A DNA stretch of 64,000 bases. It comes from Holacanthus passer. Its lineage: Eukaryota; Chordata; Actinopteri; Pomacanthidae. Of the stretch, positions 22,701 to 34,762 are shown piece by piece. The stretch is from the NCBI GenBank assembly GCA_025331565.1, contig JAFREQ010000092.1:175001-239000 (forward strand). Direction: 5' to 3'. Every line of letters starts with the position of its first letter. Positions within the stretch are counted from its first letter, which is position 1. The notes under the pieces were generated by a model. That model was not told where the DNA came from and did not search any database. It saw nothing but the letters and a program-made list of their open reading frames with translations. The translations under genes were made by a program, and so were the position numbers.

Positions 22701-25700
22701 AAAATTCACTTGCTTCCAGTTTCTATTTTAAAATTTGTGAGGCCGTATCAAAGTCAATCTCATCTACTTCAAACTTTTAACGATTTTTTCTTTGGAAGTT
22801 TATTTTCTTTAGGCGAAAACAAAGCAACTGAAAGATAGAAATAAAAGTCAGAAGATTAGAAAGTAGTCAGCCATTAGCTGCTACATTAGAGATGTCAGAC
22901 AATCTCAGTATATAAGAACACAAACCTCTGAAATCAATACTGCAGGCACATGCCTCGCTGTCATTTGGGAAATGTGGGCTGTGATGGTGGTAGGTCAGCT
23001 GTGAGAGCATGTTTCATTTTCAGCTATATTTCTCCTGGAGGTGTCTAACAGTGCTTACATACTACTGTTTGCCTGTAATGTGACAGATCAGTCAATATAA
23101 TCTTACTGTACCATACTGTTTCTTACTGTTCTACCATATGCCACTCCGGGTAAGAAGGCAGCAATTCATTATGGGTTTCACATTTGTGTTTCAAATAGGT
23201 ATAGTGTTGCTCCTGTGAACTACCATTTCCAAACTGGAGAGAGCAGTGAATTAGTCAGAGCCTTTGTGGGCAGGATGTTACTGTTCGTCACTGCTCAAAA
23301 TAAAGCAAACTATATAATAAATAACTACAATTCAACATATTTATGATCTTACTCTTGTCTGAAACAGGTTTGTTGTGCAGCATTAAGAGACACAAGCAGC
23401 AACTCTTACAAAAATGTGAAATATTGTTACAGAGCTGTCACCAGTCCAACTGTCGTTCCTCACATTTGGGTTGGGGCCAGGATTCATGGTAGTGGACAGC
23501 TACCTTTGTTTGCAGGATAGTGTCGGTCACCTAACTACCCAACTAGCATTCAAATCTTACCTAGGTCAAGGATCAAATACTCTCACAAAAAAGACAGTGA
23601 AACAAGACAAGATTGAACATTAGGATATGTGAAAATGCATCCATCACATTGAACTTTTCTGTGCATTCAGTTGTACATTGCTGTCCCAGTCTGGTGTAGA
23701 GACAGGAGTTAGTGCCTCTTGATAGTCCAGTTAAAAAAGCACTATGGGACATTTACAGCAGCATAAAACCATGACCCAGCCAGTCTTGGATTTGAGCATA
23801 TGCAGCCTGTCGCTGTTTTTGTTGCTTCTGTTTCCAATTTTGTCTCTTAGTGTTCAGTTTCTATTGATGGCTATAGTCAAGACAAGGTAGACTTCACACT
23901 TGAAGCTGTGGGACCCTGTGTGACCATCGTAACCACAGACACTACATCACACCTGCTCTATGTTGATGTAGAGTGAGGCTGCTGGGACTGGAGCAAGTTG
24001 GTGGCGTTGTTGCATCACAAGTTGCAGCAACTGCACATTGTCTGAAAGCACCTATAACATTGTTAGAAATGTCAATGGGATTTTGAATGAGGTTTTCTTA
24101 CACCTGGAACAGAACCTGGAAGTTCTGCTTTCACTTTAGCTCTCCACTGATGACAGTATTGCCTCAAGATAACAATGCCAACATTCAGAATGAGTTTGTA
24201 TATGTACAGTGCATGTGTGCTCTCCCACAAATACAAACTCCCACACATTTAGTTTTCACTATTTTGTTGCATATTAATATATATGAGTTTCACTAAGAGA
24301 TGTAATTAATGGCTGCAGTATGGCCCAATATCCCATTTGAGACTCAAGGTTTGGTTTTGTGTATGCACACATGCACGTCTGAGAAATCTCTATAAATGAT
24401 TTGTGTTAAGATGAAATATATTGGAAATGCCGCTGCTAAATCCTTTTCCCATCTACTATTTCACTAGCAGCATGCTTAATTTAATGTTTATTGGAATCAA
24501 TGGCTGACACTGGAGGCATTACACATAACCATATTTACCCTACTTCTTAATCTTGTCCCTTCACACATTGCACAAAGGCTGGAAATTAGAAGTTACCATC
24601 AGGTGATATCCAGCCTCTAGTTAACAACTGTTACTGTAATCAAATATGAATGTTTTTTTACCTTTGGAATGTTTTAGATAATACTAACTAGAAACCATTG
24701 CAATGATGATGACAATCAGTATATACTAAATATACATTAGTAACGTATTGGTTTTACAAAGGTGAATTCTGTTTCCATGAACGAGCGCACCAGTGTTTTT
24801 TTTTTTTTTACTGAGCTACATTTGGAGTTTTTTTTTCATATTAGGGAAATATATCAACTGTCTTTTCATATCCATATTTTATTTAACCTGAAAATGAGTA
24901 AAGTCACACCTCAGATTTATATAGCCGGATTATACAGTATGAATCATTCCGTCATGACGTCGGTGTTGTTTTCATTTTAGAGACTAAGATCTGACAGGGC
25001 TCGCATGTCAAGTGCTTTCCCTGCAGCGACTATCTGGTTAACACAGTTAACAGCTTAAGAAACTTCATGAACTTAAAGGAAAATCGCAGACAAAATCATT
25101 AAAAGAACAAGTCTGTTGCAGTAAAATCCCCTGGTCTTCTAGACGTGTGTGAAGTGGATGGAAATGTTTGGCTGGAAACGTCTGCTGGAAATTAACTATC
25201 AGACTGGGAACACTGCATACTCGAGAGCTGAATAAGAAGTGTCTTGGCACTCCAGATATTGTTCAAAAAGTCTGCTCTCTCTGTCTTTCTCTTTGGCTTC
25301 TTTGTTTTCTCAGAGAAAAAAGCACACTCATTTGTGACATGATGTATCGGCCAACGTCAGCTGTACACACACACTGCATCGCTCCAGAGTGCAACCTTGG
25401 TTTGCATATTTCAGAGGGCAATTAATTTTGGATTAACAAGAGCTCAGTGGGAATCTCTCGCCCTGAGGCCGGTCCTGGACGTACTGTGTGTGTTTAACAG
25501 GGGTTATGCTACCCTGAACCACAGTGACAAAATCCACGGTAAATCTCTGAAACTGAGAAAGGGAAGGGGGTAATTTTTGCTACATGATGACACTAAGTGG
25601 CAACATTGTGGTCACCTGACATGTGTCTTACATTGCTCAACCACCAGGAAATACATTACAACCTTTTAGTTTAAGACTTATTGATGATACACCTTAAAAA

Positions 25701-26429
25701 TTTGGATTGTTTCTTAATAGTCACATGCCTTTTTTACTGAATAGGGAAAACTATATGTCGTAATAACTCCTATTCATACCAGCCATTAAGTTATACTCTC
25801 ATTTACAGCTGCTCTAATTTATATTTTTATAACATACAAGGTGGAAACAATGCATCAGTGTGAAAGGGGCTGCTCATGATGATGACCCTACAGAGAATTA
25901 CTGTATCACCTGAATCTTAACTTGGGGACAAACCTCCACAACAAGCTGAACACCGAACAGACATTTGACATATTTTGGCCTTTTGAAAGTTGATGCCTAA
26001 CATGTTAGCAAGTAGTAACCTATTTACACAACCAGCACAAAGGAAGCAGTATGAGCATGAATTTGAAGACATGTTTCTTGAATGTTTGATGAAAGTAAGT
26101 CCAATATTAAATCTCATTTTATCTTTTTCCTGAGAAATACAGTATATGTCAGTTTTTTCTACTGTCTGCTGTTTAATGCCAAGCAGATAGTGTACAGTGA
26201 GTTCATCTGAGGTAAAGAGAGTGAACAGTATAGCTGTCAGCCATAATGCCAGAACAACTCTCAAGATGTTAAAACACTTCACAGAGCTGAGGGGAACTGC
26301 TAAGATGGGTGATAATTCATCACTACAAGCAACACTTTTCACATTACTCTGTCATTTGATTCTTTGTTCATGTAAAAACACAGGTGCAGCTTGAAGAACA
26401 GGCTGCATTATTCCAATTCATATACACCA
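22701..26429. other. Long unique non-coding stretch
   Basis: No transposon domain or simple repeat beyond a T run at 24796-24809. One short open frame at 23851-23973 follows a plausible acceptor (see findings). Sequence near 24950-25450 is of mixed composition and may be regulatory, but nothing in it can be assigned. Confidence 0.35.
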
Positions 26430-26920
26430 CATTATCCTTTAATGTTCCATTGTGCAATTCCAAAAATGTGTGTTGATTTTTCATTATAATCCACAGTGCA
26501 ATAATGTTCTCGTTTTATAATGTGGAGGAATAATTGCTTATACTCAATTGGATAAATGGTAATTGTTGTCTCTGAATCTGCATTTGTTAAAAAGACACTA
26601 CGCTGTGGAAATCAATACCAATTGCCGCTCTGGCACATTGATTGATACTGTCGTTAATATTTAATCAACAGAGGGATACTCTTCTTTACATCCTTTATCT
26701 CTTTTATGTCTGTTCTTCGAAAGAGGTATGCATCCCAGGGTTATGGCTCTTCTGCGTCAATTGCCGTCCATTGGGGATGATTGGTTAAGAAATAAAAGTC
26801 TCTACATTTACCATTGCCCTATTCACAGTGTCAACTGCAATAATGCCATGGGTCATAAATGTGAAAAAACTCATTGCTCATCTCTTTTTCTCTAATGCCT
26901 AAACCTAGCTTCTCTGGTCC
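26430..26920. other. Candidate conserved non-coding element
   Basis: About 490 bases free of repeats, with no long frames and dense homeodomain-type cores (caataatg, gaataattgc, caattgg, tcaattgccg, tgattgat, atttaatcaa). This texture is typical of deeply conserved vertebrate enhancers. I infer this from composition only; no alignment was possible. Confidence 0.3.
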
Positions 26921-26997
26921 ATTCAGACACTGAGGTTTAAAGTAGTTAGACTCAATATAATGGCAGACAGTGATGAGTTCAAGCAATGTGCAAAACT

Positions 26998-27044
26998 TAA
27001 GATAAGATATTCCTTTATTAGTCCCACAGTGGGGAAATTTACAG
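26998..27044 (-). repeat. Retroposon 3' tail, reverse copy
   Basis: 'aagataagatattcctttattagtcccacagtgggg' read backwards is the same tail as at 15925-15992, with a short AAGAT end. It faces the minus strand. Confidence 0.65.
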
Positions 27045-27059
27045 ATTAAGGCATGTTTG

Positions 27060-27130
27060 TGAAATGAAGGATGATCAAGTGGTTAGTGAGATCACTTCTT
27101 ACCTGGAGGACCTGGGATTGATGCCTGCAG
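27060..27130 (+). repeat. tRNA-derived SINE head-like sequence
   Basis: 'tgatcaagtggttagtgaga' resembles a tRNA A-box region, and 'ggacctgggattgatgcc' lies where the B-box (GGTTCGANTCC) is expected, about 35 bases later. The match is degenerate and no folded tRNA can be drawn, so a tRNA gene is not claimed. Confidence 0.35.
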
Positions 27131-27639
27131 ACACAAATATGGCAATCTTTTCAGGAATTCAAACCAGTTAAAAAGAAAAGTAGACTTAAGAGTCATCTGT
27201 GATAAATTCTCATGAATTGAGCAATGAATGATGGTTTTAATGCTTGCTAAAAGGCCACTTTATTCCCTTTTGCTTTATCCACGTTGGTAAAGAGGAACCA
27301 GCAATCTGAGAGCATCAGAAGTGCTGCTATCACGAAACATAATGATTCTAAAGAGCACAAGACCTTGGCATTCCTGTTTCAATAGTCCGCAGTGTTATTG
27401 TAAGAAGTTTGCTACTCATGGAACTGTCAAGAGCCTCCATGGATGTGGGAGAAAGATGAAAACTGAAGACATCATTGTTACCAAAGGGTCTACAATCAAA
27501 CGTTAAGGAAGGGTGCCTTTAATGCTGGCCAGGTAATATTTTATATTTCTTCTTTGAAATCACTACATGTTGACTTTATGCAAGTTGAAAAGGAATAGTT
27601 TTGTTGAATAGCTTGAGACATCATGTTAAAGTATTCTGA

Positions 27640-27975
27640 TGATACAAAGTTGGTACATTTGGTCATAAACCAAAGTATTGGACAAACTTATTTTGACCTG
27701 ATGATGGCGGTCAGGGAAAGGGTTAGGGACAACCAATCATTCATCCTGCGTGCAACATGAATGCATGTTCCAAATTTCATGGCAGAGTCCATTCAACAAC
27801 TGTCAGGACATTTCACTCTGAGCTTAAAATCTCAACCTGCTGGTGACGCCAAAGGAAAAGTCAGGGGATCACCAAAGTCATGACGGTTCATCCTGCGGGG
27901 ACCACGAACATCTCTACAAAATTTCATGGCAGCCAATCAAGTAGCTGCTGAAATATTTGTTGACCAAAATGATGG
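27640..27975 (+). repeat. Teleost repeat with internal 147-bp-phase duplication
   Basis: Two related units share 'ttcatcctgcg' (27740 and 27887) and 'aaatttcatggcag' (27772 and about 27918), a phase of 146-147 bases. 'aaaagtcaggggatcaccaaag' joins the units. The wording belongs to a very common spiny-rayed fish repeat. A short frame in it is not coding. Confidence 0.65.
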
Positions 27976-27979
27976 ATGC

Positions 27980-29296
27980 AGCTCAGATGTGTAAAAAGCC
28001 ATCACACAGGTATAGTGTAGTTACCCTGAGCTTTACACACACTGTTGCAACAGCTTTGGCCCTCAGCTATACTGCAGCACTGCTTGAGAGGGAAAAGTTT
28101 TTCCTGGCAGCTTTGGGAACTCTCTCACAGATATTCACACAATATTAGCTACAGGCAATATTTCATGTTATTTGTTGAAAGCAAGGTTGGGTTGATTCTT
28201 GATGAAGAGGCAGGGGGAGTCTGGGGAAACCTATAAGGAACCTGTGCCTAATTAACAGCTCTCCTTATTATCAGTGTCTCAGTAGATGCAGTTAGAGGAG
28301 CCGCTGGACTGAGGCCACGTGAAACACTACACAGTGTCTGTAACTGGAGTGTCTGAAAAGACACTGGTGGATGTATTCCAGAAAGGGGAACAGTAACTCT
28401 ACTGCCTGCAGCGTGTGCTTAAAGTATCATGAAGCAAGACTTTTTTCAGTTTCGGTGCTCGATCACACAAACCAGAAATACACTACAGGAAAAAACACAT
28501 ATTCTTACAATTAAAGAAAAAAATAAATTCGACATCCTTATTTTGAAATTGCATTCTGATTTCATCATTTCCTACAATCCTTGAGCTAATCACAGTTTAA
28601 CTGTTATCAAGCCTTCTCTCTTCCTCACTCTGTCCCTGCTTATCTCTGGGTCCATTGGGTTTTCTAGAATTGCATTCATAATTAAATAACATACTTCTTC
28701 TGCAGTGTACATGATGCTTCATTTTGATCATTTTATTACATGCTGCAGGGCTGCAAAAAAGGTTTGATATTGAAAAAGTAATGGTGGTAATCTAGTCAGC
28801 TCACCTTTTTTTTTTTTTTTTTTTTTACCTGTGTTACATCATCTCTCTTTTTTCTGCATTCACTGAAGGCGAGGAGGAAAAAAAAAGAGAGTTCCATCCT
28901 TTCTGTTGAGTTAGACTGTAAATAGCATTTGGTCTTATTTATGTGCTACAGTACAATATGACCACAGGTGGACTGGCCAAGTCTTGCTTAGAAGACTTTG
29001 GGTCAGTCAGCCTGTGGGCTGGAGGTGAGTCCAACAACACCAACACAGAAAGAGTATTTTTGACAGAAAGTATATATATATATATATTTAAATTTTTTTA
29101 GCAATTTTGCAGTAGATTGATTCAGGTGTGTGATTTTAAATCTTTCTTCCTAACTCTACTTTCTACATTCAGCTTGTGGAGATATATATACATAACATGC
29201 AACATACTGTAAGTCTATCTAACTTCAACTTCAGCTTCAGTTTATTTAAGGTGCACATCACCCGAAGACTGCAAACTTTACAGGTTAAAATGTACC

Positions 29297-29331
<35 letters not shown>

Positions 29332-31000
29332 CTATACACGTAAAAATCACACACATACACACACAGTTTGGCAAAAAAGGGCCTTGAGCACCAGCGAGCT
29401 ACTGAAACAAACTTGTGCGAGTGTGAAGTTTAAGAGGAAAACTCAAACTTTTCATACAGATCTTTTATACACACCAACCAATGTTAGGAAGGAAAAAGAA
29501 AATCTAAAGACAAAGTTGTGTTGTGGGGTAGACTGTACGGGCGATTCATTCAGTATGCAGCTGAGGATAAGAAGCTGAGCAGAAGTCAGAGAAGTGTGAA
29601 GAGTAAAAGCCCCCCTCGATGCTTAGACTATATACTGGGCTGTCACGGAAGGTTTCTTGGTATAGATGCTCCGTCAGGGCACCTCTCACAGGCAGGCACA
29701 GATACCCATGATTGTGCAACCACCAGCTGTGCTCTTTGGCTTGAAACAGCTGCCTGCATGTTTTGGGTAAATTCACTTTTTGTTTAGAAGGTAATGAGCA
29801 TAAATCTGAGTAGGTGGTGGGTCACAAAAATTGAAACCTGTAGCAATTTCAAAGAAGATTCAAATGAGGTCACTGGAGAAAATAGAAACTGGTGTAATGT
29901 AATTAAAGTATGTGCAATTATACATGCACACTCAAAATCACACAGTCTCACTTCACTCAGATAACAAGGAAGACACAAACTAGGGTCTGAAACAGGAATA
30001 GGACTCACCTTGACAAGTAAGATTTTATGCCACTTATTTATCTTTTATAGTTACAGTATGTGGCAGTGGCACAGAAGATTTTGCTTCATATTTGAACATG
30101 GTAAATTGTCTCATTAAGACACAGAGTGCATCTATGAATCTGCAACCCTCAATGGTACTATGTAGTCTGAAATGGCATCCTAATATATTTACAACTTAAG
30201 CATTAAAGTTTTGTTAGCTAAGCCTCAATATGAGCGTCTGTATTGAAAAAAATCTAATGAGTGACAAATTCCAAAACATACAAATAAATCACTAGTATTT
30301 AATTTGGAACTCTACTCTACTAGACTGTAGTCTAAGTTGAGGATTATATATAGCATAGGGTGTGAAAACTAAAATTAACACGAGTTCTCGACATTGCACA
30401 AGACAAAAAAACCTTCATTAACAGATATGCTAAAATACCCCTGGCTCTTTGTTTGCTTGACCTAATCTGCCACAGACATTAGTACAGTGGAGCTGTGCTA
30501 CACAGTACTTTGAAGCAGGGTGGTAAAATGACGCTGCATTGTATTCTAAAAAAATTGACATGCTGCCTAGACTGAACATTTGTGGAAATATGAACCACCT
30601 GGACAGGACAAGATAAGTGCAGCTGCTTGTATGTCTGCACATCTGTCTGTCTGTTTCTGCTGCTTCTGCCACAGCCGTTTTAATGATAGGCACCCTGTGC
30701 ACCATCCATCAGCATGACTAAACCTACACAGCTGTCGTATATGTTTTACTATCCTGGTTCTATTTTGGTGTTTGGTGTTGCTTATTGTCTTAGATGAAAT
30801 ATTAACCTAAAATCTCATGATGGCACAAGAAGAAATTCATCACAGAAACAGTGTGATTATTTTCAGTCACAGTAGCATAATTCTTCCATCATCCATGCAC
30901 CTGCATTCATCAGCCACTGGAAATATTGTGTTTTGAGTGGCACAAACACTGGCGAGAAAAAAAAAATCAATATCATATTTGAGTCATTTCATTGAACAGA
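27980..31000. other. Non-coding stretch with simple repeats
   Basis: Holds a T run at 28806-28826, a TA run at 29071-29089, a reverse SINE/LINE-tail-like 'aacttcaacttcagcttcagtttattt' at 29221-29250, and the CA run at 29299-29330. No gene was recognised. Confidence 0.45.
29299..29330. repeat. (CA)n microsatellite
   Basis: Sixteen uninterrupted CA units, with further CA-rich sequence at 29348-29366. Confidence 0.95.
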
Positions 31001-31199
31001 GTTAAACTGGATAAACGTGGTTAATTACATTGCCAAATACTCCACCAGTGTGGTTCAGAGCTTTCAGCTACCTGTGTGCTCTGGACACTTGGTTGGTCCA
31101 ACTTTAACCGATTTGGCCGCAGAACTTTTCTGGCTGTGCTATGCCTTCTATAGTCCAGGTGGTTTGCATCCAAGTGGGCCCAAATGCTTCTCATGTCTT

Positions 31200-33310
31200 T
31201 GAGTGTCACCTGTTATGACTGTTCCTCGTTGGAGACGCAGCCGCGAAATGAATGTTAATAAGGTGGACCCTGTCAACCCTGCTGCCTCACCTCATGCCTC
31301 CTCGGCCAGTCCTGTTTCATGTCCACCTTCTAAATCAGTAGTGTTAGCGTTATTAAATGTTAGATCTCTGGTGTTTTTCTGCCATGATTTCATATAATGA
31401 AATCAGTTATGTTTCTTTATCCATACTGAGACTGGGTTAAGTCCAGGTGTTGCATTAAATGAAATATGTCGGTTTTAGTTCTTTTCACAAGCCTAACCTT
31501 TCCTCATACTCTCTTGGAAACTTGAATCATTTGATTTTATGATGAATTGCCCCCTTTACCTTGTGTTTTGACCTACAGACTCTGGTTTTATTCAGGAATT
31601 CTCTGATCTTACTTTAATAGAGTCTTGAATGCAGAATGCTGCCTCTCTGGTTCCTCTTTCACTCTGGATTTTATAGACATGGTGAAATCTTTTAATCGCG
31701 CTCAGTCAGCTGAGGCTCCCAGTCACTTAAAAGGACACACCTTGGACATTGTTCTCTGCTCTGGTTTTATTTTTGAAAGTATTGATCTCTATAAAGCCAG
31801 CTTATACGTGTCTGACCATAAAGCTATCATTTTTAAGGCCCTGCTTCCACCTCTTGCTCCCACAGGCTCTACTTATGTTTCTTCTCTTGTTCTCTACCAA
31901 CTTGGCTGGCAGCTTTCATAACTTTCACCTTCACCACCGTATCTACACAGAGAAATAAGTAAAAACCAATTAGGTCCAGAGATACTTTACTAAATAACTT
32001 GTACTAAAGCTGTACTTGATTCCATACTATCTGCAAAATCAGACATGGCAAACCAGCACCCTGGCTAAATAACACTAGAGAAATAAAGAGAAAATGCAGA
32101 TAAACAAAACAGATATGGATTCCTTTAAAAACCATTGAATCTGTAAATAAGCATCCTACTAGTTAACTAACTCCCTCTTGATCTGTGAGCTATTTCTGTC
32201 CTCCTTTCCCAACACAATAAATGAAATCAAACTCCAAATCGGTCAGGTCACCGGTGATCATTCTCTACGCTGCAACCCCTCTGTTTGGCTCAATCATTTT
32301 CAGGCCCTTTCATTGTGCACTATAAAGGACACACCGGCCAAATGAAAGCCTTCATCAAGTCCTTTAGATATAATCCCTGCCAGACTTCTGTAGGAGGTAT
32401 CAGTGTTGGTCCCACTATTTGATCTATTGTAAATATCTCTGTCCTCTGCCTGTGGTCCTCAGCTTCTCTGCTCAGTGTTTGACACAGATGATCCTTCCAT
32501 TCTATTGAATGGCCTTGAAAAGTGTCTTGCATCAGGGGCACTGCTGGACTCGTATAAATCTTATTTACCAAACAGAACTTTTTGGTAGTGGCCGGTCTTG
32601 CCTTCTCTTCTCTGACCTGTGATGTCTCCCAAGGCTTCATCCTTGATCTCGGGAAGGCCATCCATGCCTTTAAATCATCTTGGTTAGATTGTTGTAACTC
32701 TTTGTATTCTGGGTTTAAAGCCAAAAAAATGATCCCGTGCCTTCAGCTGGTACAAAATGCAGCTGCTCATCTTTTAACAAATATCAAAAAAAAAACAAAA
32801 AAACGAAACAGTAAGTTGTAGAACTGACTTTAAGATTTTACTGTTTAGCTTGAAAGCACGTAATGCTTAGGTCCCAGTTATATTACTGAATGACTGCTCC
32901 TCTATGAGCCCGAGCACAGGCTCAGATCCTCAGGCACGGCTCTGCTGGCTGTCTCTAACTCCTGGCTCAAGACTAAAGGTGGCCAGGCTTTTACAGTCGG
33001 AGCCCCTCAGCTCTGGAACTTCACTGAGAGAATCAGTGAACTCTTATGCACCACTTCTCAAAACTTGTCTTTTGAAAGAAACCTCTGTTAATTCAAGCAC
33101 TTTTATTGTCAACATCGTCATATCTGTTTTATTATTATTGCTATTGTTTTAATCTGTTATTGTTGAGTATTTTATTCCATGTTATTTTTGTATTATCTAA
33201 TTGTGTGATTTAATTTGTTTCAGTGCAGTCCATAAATGTTTCCCGGTTCAAGCACATAAAGCACTTTATAGTTTTGTTTTGAAAAGTGCAGTATGAATAG
33301 TGTTATTACT
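31200..33310 (+). pseudogene. L2-type LINE retrotransposon relic
   Basis: Plus-strand pieces of a non-LTR element lie in order. The start of the apurinic endonuclease has ALLNVRSL near 31345-31370. The endonuclease C-terminus reads LTLDFIDMVKSF, GHTLDIVLCSG and YVSDHKAIIF at 31650-31835. The RT C-terminus has SWLDCCNSLYSGF and LQLVQNAAAHLLT at 32680-32785. A downstream tail region with (SRL)K…SLRESVNS lies at 32904-33100. The 3' end 'aaagcactttatagttttgttttgaaaagtgc' lies at about 33256-33290. Most of the RT, including the catalytic block, is missing between about 31960 and 32650, and stops and shifts are frequent. The element is dead and the family call (L2/Rex-like) is by eye. Confidence 0.8.
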
Positions 33311-34501
33311 TATTATGTCATTATAAAACCTCTTGGTGAAACAATCCTGACTCAACTTATGAAATAAACCCACGCATTAAACTTTATCGAACGTATCCGC
33401 CTGAACAAAATGTGGTCAGCTTATAATGATGGTTTTAAGTTTTTTAATTGCCCAGACAGAAGGATTTAGTGTAGACCATCTAATATGAGTCACTGGTACT
33501 CATAGGACCTGCTGGCTTCCCACCAAAGAACATTGTCAATTGTGTTTGATGGGGCCAAACTGGACTGTGGACATAGTTATCACCTCCCAGTTACTGTTGA
33601 CAGCTGATCAAGGCATCAGTGATGACTCATGTGTATGTGGGAACTTTCTATTTGTGTGTGATTTTCTGCAAATTGTAACTCTTTTCTTGTCTTGCTTTGG
33701 GGTTAGAAGTGATCCTTTTCAGTTACCATCTAATCTCAAGTGATTACAGAGTTTACAGTGGTTAATTACACATCTAAAAGTTAAGGATTGTACAAACTTT
33801 CAAACTGCTGAGTGATTTTCAAATCTTTGTAATAATGATCCCTGTAGTCAGGGCTGGACTGGGGCACAAAATTGGCCCTGGTTGAACACCACCCACCAGC
33901 ACGCCATCCTTCAGGACCCCTTAAATGTGTTTACTGTACTATTCCCCTAAACCATTACACAACTGAGGAGTAAGTGTACCAGTGCAAGTGGACCAGTGTA
34001 AACACTTGCTCTTGACTCCCTGGTGATCAGAGGTGGCTGCTACCAAGCACACAATATCCATAACTCAAGTAGAAATACAGAAGAACTGTCAAAGAAAAGG
34101 CTCTGCTTGAAGTAGGGATGGGAAATGATAAGATTTCACACCAATGCCATTATCGATTCTGCTTATCTGTCTTATTCTTTATCAATTCCTCTGCCTCCTG
34201 ATTGATTTTCTGTGTGGAAAAAAGGCTTTTGAGCATATATGCAAGTGTTTTTATTACTATAGTAGAGTAGAGTGGATAAAAGGCATGCACGTGCCAAAAC
34301 AGCAAGTTTGCCTGTCATCATCTAAAATGGATGAAATGAGAGAATATTGACACAGCATACATTTAGGTTTTCTTTGTCAAAATCTGCTAAGCATGCCTGC
34401 GTGACTCTAACATAATTACGACATAGGATATTTAGCCTTGGTAATGGACATGCTGTTTAGTTAGGGAGCAGTGGTTCTCACGAATGTCAAAAACATGGCA
34501 T
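33311..34501. other. Unassigned non-coding stretch
   Basis: No recognised gene, domain or repeat. Confidence 0.35.
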
Positions 34502-34762
34502 TCATAGATATTTAAGCCGAAGTTTTGCAGAAAGGTGTTTCACCATATTGCAGGTGTTTCCACCCTTACTTGAAACTGTATAGCTGGCAGCGTGGACAGA
34601 GGCATCAATGCACAGACCGTCTGGAGGCTTTCCAAATGATCCAAATATATTCTTCTGGGCGCTATGCTTGGTCCAACAACGCATCCCTTCAATCGGAGCA
34701 ATGTACCTGTGTCTCTTGTTGTGGCTCCCTGATGAACTCTGCTGTGTCACTGAGGTGATCAA
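34502..34762 (-). pseudogene. BED-type zinc finger relic (hAT transposon)
   Basis: The minus-strand frame of 86 codons contains YTVSSKGGNTCNMVKHLSAK at residues 61-80. KGGNTxNMxKHL is the hallmark C-terminal half of the BED finger in hAT/ZBED transposases. Residues 41-50 (GSFGKPPDGL) resemble the lead-in W/F-x-x-F block. The Cys pair normally just upstream is not preserved, and a stop follows 6 residues after the KHL block instead of the rest of the transposase. I infer a short decayed hAT fragment. Confidence 0.6.

Noticed and set aside
27060..27130. tRNA gene
   Set aside because: A- and B-box words are degenerate and no cloverleaf can be folded; treated as a SINE-like head.
32320..32724. 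134-codon minus-strand frame
   Set aside because: It lies antisense to the L2-type LINE relic; it is a shadow of that element.
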